Source of the DNA: an uncultured bacterium | GTDB lineage: Bacteria > Planctomycetota > UBA8108 | Direction: 5' to 3' | Length of the DNA stretch: 9,477 nt | Assembly (NCBI GenBank): GCA_913050545.1 | Contig: CAJWZY010000064.1 | Location: forward strand, 1-9,477 | In this document: positions 1-7,600 of the stretch, piece after piece | Layout: each line of letters starts with the position of its first letter | Position numbering within the stretch: the stretch's first letter is position 1 | Translations under genes and position numbers: made by a program | Notes under the pieces: generated by a model | Told to the model about the DNA's origin: nothing | Database searches by the model: none | The model's input: the letters and a program-made list of their open reading frames with translations, nothing else

Positions 1-907
1 ACTGGCCGCGCTCGGTCGAGCGCAGGAAGATTCCGCTGCAGACTCCCCAGTCGGGCTTCGTCTCGATGACCAGCTCGAAATCAGAGAGCTTGCGGTCGGT
101 AACGAGCACTCCTCCATTGCCGCTGCCGGGAGGGTCCTGCTCACCTTCCCAGGTGCCGCCGGCATGTTTCCACTGGCCACCACTGCCGTGGCCGGTGCGG
201 ATCTTCCGCCAGCCCTTGTCGTCGGATGAAAGAGCTTCAAATCCTGCGGGCACCCCGTTGGGCTGCAGTGGCTGGATGCGGATGTTGCGGTATTCCACCC
301 AGCCCTTGCTCGAGTGGTAGTCCTGCAGCCCGATGAAGCCAGCCCGGGGCCGGGAGCTCATCTTCTTGTTTTTCTTTTCGTCGGCATCGATATTCAGCAC
401 GCCATCGAGCCGTATGGAGATCCTGCCGCCAAGGCAGGTGATCTCGTAGGTGTGCCAGGTGTTGGCACCCTCGGCTTCCTTCGTCGGGCGCGGACTGGTT
501 GCCTCGACTCCGTAGAGGGAAGCCGTGCAATGCGCATCGTCTCGCGGAGCGTTGGAGATCTGGACCTCGAAGCCTGAAACCCACGGTGCCCCGTCATCCT
601 GTCCTGGGACGCGGATAAAGATGCCGCTGTTGCCCTGCTCGGAGATCCTCCAGTCGAGCCTGAGAACGAAGTCGCCGTATTTCTCTTTGCTGATGATCCT
701 GTTGCCGCCGCGAAGCGCGTGGATGACGCCATCCTTGACGGACCAGGATTCTTTCTTTCCCTTGATGATGAAGTGCTCTTCGATGCTCTTGCCATCGAAC
801 AGGGATACAAAGCCGGGCTCTGTGGGTGGGTTTTCATAGGCGGCCAGGCTTGCAGTCAGCAGGAGAAGGACCGGCAGGCGGGATGCAATCAATCTGCAGT
901 GGTTCAT
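1..907 (-). CDS. Secreted DUF1080 (3-keto-disaccharide hydrolase family) protein, two domains, C-terminus off window
   Basis: I translated this on the minus strand from the ATG at 907-905; the frame stays open for 302 codons to the window edge. A GGAGGA Shine-Dalgarno (complement of 915-920) lies 7 nt before the ATG, which fixes the start. Residues 1-23 form a signal peptide (Arg-containing n-region, LPVLLLLTASLAA core) with no lipobox Cys, so secretion to periplasm or outside is expected. Residues 33-214 are a first DUF1080 domain: FVSLFDGKS opening, YGDFVLRLDWR, GNSGIFIR at 92-99, WHTYEI at 151-156, FIGLQDY at 191-197 and closing VEYRNIRI. A second copy begins near residue 219 and repeats the pattern (DFELVIETK, then CSGIFLRS). 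The family (Pfam PF06439) has a concanavalin-like beta-sandwich and is linked to 3-keto-glycoside cleavage. It is abundant in Planctomycetota, Verrucomicrobiota and Bacteroidota. The exact substrate cannot be read here. The next gene faces the other way. Confidence 0.9.
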   Translation of the reverse strand, partial: MNHCRLIASRLPVLLLLTASLAAYENPPTEPGFVSLFDGKSIEEHFIIKGKKESWSVKDGVIHALRGGNRIISKEKYGDFVLRLDWRISEQGNSGIFIRVPGQDDGAPWVSGFEVQISNAPRDDAHCTASLYGVEATSPRPTKEAEGANTWHTYEITCLGGRISIRLDGVLNIDADEKKNKKMSSRPRAGFIGLQDYHSSKGWVEYRNIRIQPLQPNGVPAGFEALSSDDKGWRKIRTGHGSGGQWKHAGGTWEGEQDPPGSGNGGVLVTDRKLSDFELVIETKPDWGVCSGIFLRSTERGQ

Positions 908-933
908 TTCAGCGTCCTCCAGGTGTCATTAAT

Positions 934-949
934 CCTCGTTAAATCGAGG
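934..949. repeat. Short inverted repeat (CCTCG-N6-CGAGG) in the divergent region
   Basis: CCTCG at 934-938 and CGAGG at 945-949 are perfect reverse complements around the 6-nt AT-rich centre TTAAAT. It lies 27 nt upstream of the DUF1080 start codon. It could be a small operator half-site pair or a weak 5'-UTR hairpin of the minus-strand transcript. A five-base match is short enough to occur by chance, so functional confidence is low. Confidence 0.35.
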
Positions 950-1049
950 CAATAATGTAACACAGTCGCGTCGAATGCTGTGCGCTGGCGCGGGGTAAAA
1001 GTGCTTCGCCGCCCCGGGGGTTCTTCCGCTTGTCCGACAGCATCGCTTC

Positions 1050-1078
1050 TTAGAAATGTCACGGGCCGCATGTATACT
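1050..1078 (+). promoter_or_regulatory. Candidate sigma70-type promoter for the metallopeptidase gene
   Basis: TATACT at 1073-1078 matches five of six bases of the -10 consensus. A weak -35 candidate, TTAGAA (1050-1055), sits 17 nt upstream. It would give a transcript starting near 1085 and a leader of about 80 nt before the ATG at 1164. Such a transcript would exclude the upstream in-frame ATG at 1056. The -35 match is poor, so this is only a candidate. Confidence 0.35.
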
Positions 1079-1091
1079 CTGGAGTTGGAGA

Positions 1092-1105
1092 GCAGGGGTT
1101 CCTGC
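1092..1105 (+). other. Small 5'-leader hairpin (GCAGG-GGTT-CCTGC)
   Basis: GCAGG (1092-1096) and CCTGC (1101-1105) pair around a GGTT loop. It lies just downstream of the candidate promoter, so it would fall near the 5' end of the metallopeptidase mRNA. There is no U-tract, so it is not a classical terminator. A role in mRNA stability is possible but unsupported. Confidence 0.35.
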
Positions 1106-1140
1106 CGGGAATCTGGAGGGAAGTTTTCAGTTGAGGGGGA

Positions 1141-1152
1141 GGCGGCGCCGCC
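1141..1152 (+). other. Perfect 12-nt GC palindrome between a purine-rich tract and the start codon
   Basis: GGCGGCGCCGCC is fully self-complementary and can form a 4-bp stem with a GCGC loop in RNA. A strong purine tract (GAGGGGGAGG, 1133-1142) runs into it, and the ATG follows 11 nt after its end. The best Shine-Dalgarno-like sequence is therefore about 21 nt from the start, too far in linear distance. Folding of the palindrome could shorten that gap; this is inference. Confidence 0.35.
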
Positions 1153-1163
1153 AGGTCTGCACA

Positions 1164-4100
1164 ATGAATTTTTCGAGAAGAAAACTGAGCCCTGGACTGC
1201 GCTGCAGGCTGCTGCTCCTGCCGGGCGTGGCGATGGTGGCCGTCCTTCTCGTTTGCGGGGGGCTCTTTGCCGCATCCCTGGTTGCCCCGGCAAGCTATGG
1301 TGAGCTTGTTCGCTCAGCCGATGCGGTGGTCTTTGCCCGGGCGCGGGCTTCGACTGCAGCAGCCCGTGGGCCCCTGGTTTTTACCACGACCGAGTTCGAG
1401 CTGATTTCAAGTTTCTCCGGTCCCCTGGCCGTCGGCGATGTTGCCAGGGTGGAGACTCCGGGCGGCGAGCTCGAGCTGCGCTCCTGGCATGTCCCGGGCT
1501 CCCCGACCTTTGTCGAGGGTGCTGGCTACCTGCTGTGCCTGAGTCGCAAAGGCGAAAATCTATGGATTCCGACAATGCTTTTCTGGGGCGTTCTCACAGA
1601 AGCGAAGGATGCTTCAGGGCGTGAATTCCTGGTCCCGGTCGAGGAGCATTCCGATGGCTTGTTGCCGCGTCCCGGCAACGCCGGGACGGAGGCGCCCGGC
1701 CCCTGGGACCGGGCGGCTTTCATGGGCCACCTTCGGGAAGTGCTGGAGCAGGACAGGCGCTGGGCTTTGCGCCCCCTCGAGCCCATGCCCTCTCTCTTGC
1801 GCCGGGGAGATGGTGGTGGCGCCGAGCAGCCCGAGGGCTGCTCGATCTTCGCGAGCAACGGCCGCAAGATGCGCTGGCGCAAGTTTGACTCCGGCGAATG
1901 GGCGACGATTTACGCCACCAACCCGGGAGATTCCTCGATTCGAGATGGAGGCCTGTGGACGGTCCAGCAGGCGATGGAGCTCTGGATGGAGATCCCGGGG
2001 ACGAGCTACAACCTCTATTTCGGAGGCGCGCGCGACATCGCGGCCGACTGCCGGGGCGAGGAGAGCACCGAGGCGAACTATATCCTCTTCGGCGATCCCT
2101 GCTCGGACATTGCAGACATTGAAGGCTGCGGGGGGGTCCTGGCCTATGGAGGCCCTATCACCTCGGGAACCCATACCTTTGACGGGGAGAGATGGCTTAC
2201 GATCACCGGCTGGTTTGTTGTGGTGAACGAGGGCGTTGGTTGCCTCGGCTCGAGCAGCTACAGGAGGATGCTGGCGCATGAGCTTGGCCACGGGCTCGGC
2301 TTCGGGCACGTGGAAGATTCCCGTGCGCTGATGTATGCCTCCTGCTGCCGGGACATCAACGACACGGACAGGGCCTGTTCTGGCTATGCCTATCCTGCCC
2401 TGAGTGAATCCAACGAGCGTCCCCAGGCCTCAGCCGGTGCGGATCTCGACCTTGTGCTGCTGGGAAACTCGGTTCGTCTCGAGGGCGCGGTCAGTGATGA
2501 TGGCATGCCTGAAGGCGAAGAGCTGGAGGTCTCCTGGACCTCCATCAACGGCCCCGGCGAGGTAACCTTCTCCGATCCGTCCGCCGCCTCAACGATCGCC
2601 TCATTTTCTGAATCAGGCAGGTACATTCTTTCGCTCGTTGCCCACGATGGAGAGCTGCTCGATGTAGACCAGGTGGAGGTGGAGGTCGAGGTTCTCCTCG
2701 GCAGCCGCGCCCGGGCCACCTTCCAGCAGGGGGTCGATGGCTACCAGGGAGCTGTGGACACCTACATCGACGAAGGCTCAGCGGACCAGGAGCATGCCCT
2801 CTCCGAGACTCTTCGAATCGACAGCGACACACCCGCGGGATCCGGCAATACGACCCAGGCGCTTCTGCGCTTTGACTCGATTTTCGGTTCCGGACCGGGT
2901 CAGCTTCCTGTCGGGATTGATATCGAGAGGGCGTGGCTGGAGCTGAACACGACCAATTCCGGCGATGGGGCGTCTGTCCACAGGATGCTGGTACCCTGGA
3001 GTGAGGGAGACACCTGGGACAGCTTCGGGCTGGAGGGCGTCGAGGCCGGCGAGGAGGCAGCCGCAGCTGCGGAGGCGACCGTGACGGGTATGGGGCGTCC
3101 AGCCGAGGTGGAGGTGACCGGGAGTCTTCGTCTCTGGGCCGTGGACCCGGCGTTAAATAAGGGCTGGGCCTTTCTGCCGACCGGCTCTAATGGCTGGCAA
3201 TTCGACTCGGCTGAGAGCGATGAAGGCAGCCCTCCCAGGCTGGTGGTGGAACACCCGCTCATCGAGTCAAGGAGGCATATCTCGATCGGTGAGGACTGGG
3301 ATTATTTCAAGGGCCTGCGGGCAGTGGACCCGGGGTGGAAGGAGCCCGGCTTTATCCCGGGGGAGTCCTGGTTTTCGGGGCCGAGCGGGATCGGCTACGG
3401 GGATAACGATGACGCGACGGTCCTGCGCGATATGGAGGATCGCTACCTGGCGGTCTACTGCCGCCGGCTCTTCGAGGTTGCCAACCCGGCCATCGTGGGC
3501 CAGCTCGAGCTGGGTATCGATTACGATGATGGGTTTGTTGCCTATCTCAACGGCGTCGAGGTCGCCCGTTCGGAAAACATGGGGGCGCCTGGCAGCCCGG
3601 TAACAAGAACGACCCGCCCCGATTCAGGTCATGAGGCGGGAGAGGAGGAGCTCTTCTCGATCGACCCGGGAGCTCTCCGCGTCGGGGAAAATGTCCTCGC
3701 CATCGAGATTCACAACTCCAGCATCGGCTCTGAGGACCTCTCGATGGCCCCCCGCCTGGCAGCCTCCTACGCTCTTATCGACGGCAATTCGAGCTGGAGC
3801 TACCTGCCGGGCTCCGGGGAAATCCCCCCGGGCTGGAGCGAGCCGGGATTTGACGATTCAGGGTGGGCAGCCGGCCCGGGTGGGATCGGCTACGGTGATG
3901 GCGACGACCTGACCGAGCTTGCCGACATGCAGGGTAACTACCTCAGTGTTTTCTGCCGCAGAACCTTTCGGATCGATTGCCCGGGAGAAATCAACCTCGC
4001 TGTTCTCAGCGCGATTTACGATGACGGAATGGTCATCTACCTTAACGGGGAGGAGCTGGCGCGGGCCAATATGCCGGCCGGCGGGGTGTCGAGGCTCACC

Positions 4101-4577
4101 CGGGCTGTCAGCTCGGTGGAGAGTGCCGTTGTGGACCTCGAGATAGGGGGCGAGCTTCTTCGCCGCGGGGAAAATGTCCTGGCCGTCAGTGTTCACAACA
4201 CCTCCATCAACAGCTCGGACCTCAGCTTCATGCTGACACTCGCGCCATCTCTCCTGGTGGTGGAGCGCTGCCCGGACGAGCAGCCTGGTCCCGCCCCGGA
4301 GCTGTTCCTCCGTGGGGATGTGTCCGATGAGGGCCAGCGGGATATTGCCGATGCGGTCAGGATCCTGCTCTTGCTCTTTGCCGGTGGAGTGGACATCAAC
4401 TGCCCGGACGCGGCGGATGTCGATGACGATGGAATGATCCTCGTCACCGATGCAGTACGCCTGCTGCGTTATCTCTTCGGCGGTATCGAACCGCCTCCTT
4501 CTCCCGGTATTGAGTGCGGAGAAGACCTCACCGAGGACGAGCTGGGGGGCTGCGCGGCCACCAGCTGCGCTGACTGA
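1164..4577 (+). CDS. Exported matrixin-like zinc metallopeptidase with PKD-like, DNRLRE-like, tandem beta-sandwich and dockerin-like domains
   Basis: This is a 1137-residue protein starting at the ATG at 1164. I prefer it to the in-frame ATG at 1056 because it begins right at a signal peptide: basic FSRRK, then a hydrophobic core around residues 15-38 ending near AAS or APAS. Residues 44-165 form a beta-rich region typical of the N-terminal part of secreted bacterial proteins. Residues 245-400 are a metzincin catalytic domain: HELGHGLGFGH at 372-382 supplies three zinc-binding His and the catalytic Glu373. A Met-turn (ALMY, Met390) follows, with Cys pairs around it. I see no classical matrixin cysteine switch. 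Next come a PKD-like domain (418-510), a DNRLRE-like domain (513-697), two homologous modules (710-869 and 876-1034) and a dockerin-like pair (1047-1097). The tail has Cys1130 and Cys1135. It is probably an extracellular or surface protease; its target is unknown. The tandem domains suggest binding to polymer or cell surface. Confidence 0.88.
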   Translation: MNFSRRKLSPGLRCRLLLLPGVAMVAVLLVCGGLFAASLVAPASYGELVRSADAVVFARARASTAAARGPLVFTTTEFELISSFSGPLAVGDVARVETPGGELELRSWHVPGSPTFVEGAGYLLCLSRKGENLWIPTMLFWGVLTEAKDASGREFLVPVEEHSDGLLPRPGNAGTEAPGPWDRAAFMGHLREVLEQDRRWALRPLEPMPSLLRRGDGGGAEQPEGCSIFASNGRKMRWRKFDSGEWATIYATNPGDSSIRDGGLWTVQQAMELWMEIPGTSYNLYFGGARDIAADCRGEESTEANYILFGDPCSDIADIEGCGGVLAYGGPITSGTHTFDGERWLTITGWFVVVNEGVGCLGSSSYRRMLAHELGHGLGFGHVEDSRALMYASCCRDINDTDRACSGYAYPALSESNERPQASAGADLDLVLLGNSVRLEGAVSDDGMPEGEELEVSWTSINGPGEVTFSDPSAASTIASFSESGRYILSLVAHDGELLDVDQVEVEVEVLLGSRARATFQQGVDGYQGAVDTYIDEGSADQEHALSETLRIDSDTPAGSGNTTQALLRFDSIFGSGPGQLPVGIDIERAWLELNTTNSGDGASVHRMLVPWSEGDTWDSFGLEGVEAGEEAAAAAEATVTGMGRPAEVEVTGSLRLWAVDPALNKGWAFLPTGSNGWQFDSAESDEGSPPRLVVEHPLIESRRHISIGEDWDYFKGLRAVDPGWKEPGFIPGESWFSGPSGIGYGDNDDATVLRDMEDRYLAVYCRRLFEVANPAIVGQLELGIDYDDGFVAYLNGVEVARSENMGAPGSPVTRTTRPDSGHEAGEEELFSIDPGALRVGENVLAIEIHNSSIGSEDLSMAPRLAASYALIDGNSSWSYLPGSGEIPPGWSEPGFDDSGWAAGPGGIGYGDGDDLTELADMQGNYLSVFCRRTFRIDCPGEINLAVLSAIYDDGMVIYLNGEELARANMPAGGVSRLTRAVSSVESAVVDLEIGGELLRRGENVLAVSVHNTSINSSDLSFMLTLAPSLLVVERCPDEQPGPAPELFLRGDVSDEGQRDIADAVRILLLLFAGGVDINCPDAADVDDDGMILVTDAVRLLRYLFGGIEPPPSPGIECGEDLTEDELGGCAATSCAD
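3291..3770 (+). repeat. Tandem protein module, copy 1 (metallopeptidase residues 710-869)
   Basis: This is the first of two consecutive modules of about 160 residues. Shared landmarks with copy 2 are W-x-Y/YF near the start, PGW-x-EPGF, GIGYGD-x-DD, YL-x-V-x-CRR-x-F, YDDG-x-V-x-YLNG-x-E-x-AR, and GENVLA followed by HN-x-SI-x-S-x-DLS. The pattern of alternating strands and the YDDG..YLNG signature resemble galactose-binding-like beta-sandwich domains of secreted planctomycete-type proteins. Identical 14-nt stretches, GGGATCGGCTACGG and GGGGAAAATGTCCT, survive in both copies, so an internal duplication is likely. Ligand unknown. Confidence 0.75.
3789..4264 (+). repeat. Tandem protein module, copy 2 (metallopeptidase residues 876-1034)
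   Basis: This second copy of the module follows copy 1 after a six-residue linker and leads into the dockerin-like region. It keeps the GIGYGDGDD, YDDG..YLNGEELAR and GENVLAVSVHNTSI landmarks. The copies have diverged to a clear minority of identical residues outside these blocks, so the duplication is old and not a recent assembly artefact. Confidence 0.75.
4302..4574 (+). other. Dockerin-like calcium-binding pair and Cys-containing C-terminal tail (residues 1047-1137)
   Basis: There are two EF-hand-like loops of dockerin type. Loop 1 spans Asp1052 to Asp1063 (DVSDEGQRDIAD) and loop 2 spans Asp1085 to Asp1096 (DVDDDGMILVTD). Each is followed by an AVRILL or AVRLLR helix and an LF-x-GG turn. 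Acidic residues fall at positions 1, 3, 5 and 12 of loop 2, as expected for calcium ligands. In loop 1, position 3 is Ser and position 5 Glu. The tail then runs through a Pro-rich segment to ECGEDLTEDELGGCAATSC. Tails of this type are known from many secreted planctomycete-like proteins. Their function is not established, so anchoring or sorting is inference. No cohesin is visible in the window. Confidence 0.7.
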
Positions 4578-4644
4578 TGGCGGCTGCAGGCAGCAGGATG
4601 CTGATTGCTGAACGGGCAGCAGGGCGGTTAGACTCCGTTTCCTG
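4578..4644 (+). other. 67-nt gap with a weak hairpin, no clear terminator
   Basis: TGCTG (4606-4610) and CAGCA (4617-4621) can pair around a 6-nt loop, but a GGGCGG run follows, not a U-tract, so it is not a convincing intrinsic terminator. No Shine-Dalgarno-like sequence lies in the 20 nt before the oxoprolinase ATG. Read-through from the metallopeptidase gene is therefore possible, although a separate promoter cannot be excluded. Confidence 0.5.
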
Positions 4645-7600
4645 ATGAGCAAGGCAACTCCAGGATGGCGTTTCTCTGTCGATGTTGGCGGTACCTTTAC
4701 CGATTGCGTCGCCAGGACACCGGCGCAGGAGCTTCGCACCCTCAAGGTGCTGAGCTCCGCAAGGCTGAAGGGGAGGGTTGCCGATGGCGCTGCCGACGCT
4801 CTCTGTGATGAAAGCCTCAGGGGCCTCGCCGATGATTTTCTGCGCGGCTTCGAGCTTCGCCTGCTGGGTGCCGGAGGCATCGTGCTCGAGCAGGTCGCTG
4901 TTACCGGGTCCCGCAGTGCAGGGGGAGCCGTTCTTACCGCCCGGCCCCTGGGCACGCTGGCTGGTGCGTACTCCTGGGAGTTGCTCTCTCCCGAGGAGGC
5001 ACCGCTTTTGTGCATGCGGATGCTGATGGGGCTTCGTCTCGATGAAAGCATCGGCGAGGTAGAGCTGCGCCTGGGGACCACCCGGGGAACCAATGCCTTG
5101 CTGGAACGCAAGGGAGCGCGAACAGCTTTTCTCACCACCCCCGGTTTCGCTGACATTCTCCTGATCGGCAACCAGGACCGCCCTTCCATCTTTGACCTGG
5201 AAATCCGCAAGCCGGATTCTCTCTTCGAGATGGCCGTAGAGATTCCCGGGCGTATCAGCGCCGAGGGGGAAGTGCTCGAGGCCCTGGACCTCGAGTTTGC
5301 GGCCGAGCGACTGGCAGCGCTGGAGTCCGAGGGCTTCGAGGCGGTCTCGATCTGCCTGCTGCATGCGGCGGCAAACCCGGAGCACGAGGAGGCTCTCGGT
5401 GAGCTTGCCGAAGGCTTCCGGTTTGAGGAGGTGGTATTGTCGAGCAGGTCATCTTCAGCTCCCCGGCTGGTTTCCCGGGGTGATACGGCTCTCGTTGATG
5501 CCTACCTCGGCCCGGTCATAGGAAGCTATGTGGCCTCCATTGGCAAAGCAGCCCCCGACGCGGCGCTGCGCCTTCTTACCAGCTCGGGCGCCCTGTCCTC
5601 TGCCCGGGCGTATTCGGGCAAGGACTCGCTTCTCAGTGGTCCTGCCGGTGGCGTGGTCGGCGCCGCCGAGGTGGCCCGGCAGGCAGGCTCTTGCCGCGCA
5701 ATCGCTTTCGACATGGGAGGGACCAGCACGGATGTAAGTCGCTGGGACGGCAGCTTCGAGATGGAGCATGAGACCCTTAAGGCGGGTGTGCGCATCGCGA
5801 CGCCTCTCCTGGCGATTGAAACCGTCGCCGCCGGTGGCGGCTCGATTTGTGATTTTGACGGCGAAAAGCTGACCGTCGGCCCCCACAGCGCAGGCTCTGT
5901 TCCAGGGCCAGCCTGCTATGGGGCCGGGGGGCCGCTGACCGTTACGGACATGAACTTCTTTCTCGGGCGGATACCGCCCGGGCGGTTCCCCTTTCCACTC
6001 GATGATGATGCTGTCAGGGAACGGCTCGAGTCCCTGGCCGGGAGCCTGGGCAGCCGGGGTTATTCCAGGAGCCTCGAAGAGATTGCCGAGGGCTTCCTCG
6101 AGATTGCTGACCACCGCATGGCGGCGGCGATCCGGAAAATCAGCCTGGCTCGTGGATACGATGTTCGAGAATACACGCTGGTGGCTTTCGGTGGTGCCGG
6201 CGCCCAGCATGCCTGTTCGGTTGCCCGCCAGCTCGGTATCTCGAGGGTGATCGTCCCCCGGCTGGCGGGAATACTCAGCGCCCGGGGAGCCTCGCAGGCC
6301 ACCATCACGAAGATCGCTGAAAAACCGGTTCTCGAGCTTCTCGATTCCATCACAGCGCAGCAGCTTGGCGGGCTCCTGGCGGAGCTCGAGGAGCAGGCAA
6401 GGAAGGAGGTGCTCGATGAAGGGGTCGAGCAGGAGCATGTCGAGGTAAGCTCGCGGAATCTCGACCTGCGCTACAGGGGGCAGGAGTCGTCTATCGAGCT
6501 GGAGACAACTTTTGAGCGCTGCCGGGAGGATTTCGAGGAGGCTCACGAGCGCCTTTATGGTTTCACCCATCCGCAGAGGGAGCTGGAGCTGGTCGCGGCC
6601 CGGGTCAGCTGCGAGGGCCTGGCAGGGGTTGCTGTCGTCGAAGAAATGGATGAACCGGTGGAGCCGACCGGCGACCCGGAAAAAACAACCCGGCTGTTTT
6701 TTGCCGGCAGCTGGCAGGAGGCCCGGCTGCTGGAGGGAGCCTTCCCGGTGGAGGGAGAGGGCTTGTGCGGCCCGGCGGTTGCCACATCGGAATATCACAC
6801 CGTCTTTGTCGAGCCGGGCTGGACAGCATCCAGGGAGCCCGGCGGTCACCTTCTGCTGGAGCCGGCCGCGTCCGGCTCCCAGCCTGCTGCCACCCGGCAG
6901 GACGCCCGGCCGGACCCTGTCCGGCTGGAGATTTTCCATCAGCACTTCGCCTCGATCGCCGAGGAGATGGGAGTTGCCCTCGAGCGCTCGGCGGTTTCAA
7001 CCAATGTCAGGGAGAGGCTTGATTTCTCCTGCGCCATCTTCGACTCCGCCGGCGGGCTGGTTGCCAATGCCCCTCACATTCCAGTTCATCTCGGGGCCAT
7101 GGGCGAGTGCGTGAGACAGGTTTCCCGGAAGGTTTCCAGTATTTCTCCGGGAGATGTGATTGTCAGTAATGACCCTTTTCTCGGCGGCTCTCACCTTCCC
7201 GATGTCACCGTGATAACCCCTGTTTTCGAGCCTGGCGGCGAGCTGCTGTTCTATACCGCCAACCGCGCGCACCATGCCGAGATCGGCGGGATACAGCCGG
7301 GATCGATGCCGCCTGGTTCGAAGAACCTTGCCGAGGAGGGAGTGCTTCTTCGCTGTTTCAAGGTGATCGATGGTGGCCGCAACCGTTTTGCTGAGCTTGG
7401 CGAGCTCCTTCGTTCCGGGCCCTGGCCATCTCGCAGCCCCCGGGAGAATATCGCTGATGTCGAGGCCCAGGTCGCTGCTAACAAGGCCGGCGCGGGAAGA
7501 CTGGCTGAGCTCATCTCAACCTGCGGGCGGGAAACTGTCCTGGGGTATATGGGTCATATCCAGGCCGCAGCCCGACGGCTTATGGAGTCGCAGATCGAGA

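Larger units (their letters stand above)
908..1163. promoter_or_regulatory. Divergent intergenic region between DUF1080 gene and metallopeptidase gene
   Basis: This 256-nt stretch separates two outward-facing genes and should hold the promoters of both. It contains the DUF1080 ribosome-binding site (915-920), an inverted repeat at 934-949, a candidate plus-strand promoter at 1050-1078, a hairpin at 1092-1105 and a GC palindrome at 1141-1152. For the minus-strand gene, only an AT-rich patch at 951-960 resembles promoter sequence, and no convincing -35/-10 pair was found. Open frames crossing the region have no family resemblance and lack ribosome-binding sites, so I treat it as non-coding. Confidence 0.6.

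Noticed and set aside
394..837. 147-codon minus-strand frame and plus-strand frames in the first 900 bases
   Set aside because: The DUF1080 frame from 907 explains the region with clear family motifs and a good ribosome-binding site. The others are out-of-frame shadows.
1056..1163. Upstream in-frame ATG at 1056 as the start of the metallopeptidase
   Set aside because: It would put 36 Arg/Trp-rich residues ahead of a proper signal peptide. It lies upstream of the candidate -10 element, and no Shine-Dalgarno precedes it.
4302..4500. Cellulosome membership based on the dockerin-like repeats
   Set aside because: No cohesin or scaffoldin is visible. Dockerin-like pairs are widespread in non-cellulosomal secreted proteins of this type.
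4606..4621. Hairpin as an intrinsic terminator after the metallopeptidase
   Set aside because: The stem is only five base pairs and is followed by G-rich sequence, not a U-tract.
3858..5210. 450-codon open frame on the minus strand across the protease/oxoprolinase junction
   Set aside because: It lies antisense to two well-supported genes, its product is Arg/Ser-rich with no recognisable domain, and long antisense frames are common in GC-rich genes.
5455..6945. 496-codon open frame on the minus strand inside the oxoprolinase gene
   Set aside because: It is antisense to the conserved A half of the oxoprolinase, has Gly/Arg/Pro-rich composition with no motif, and no ribosome-binding site was recognised. 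It is a shadow frame.
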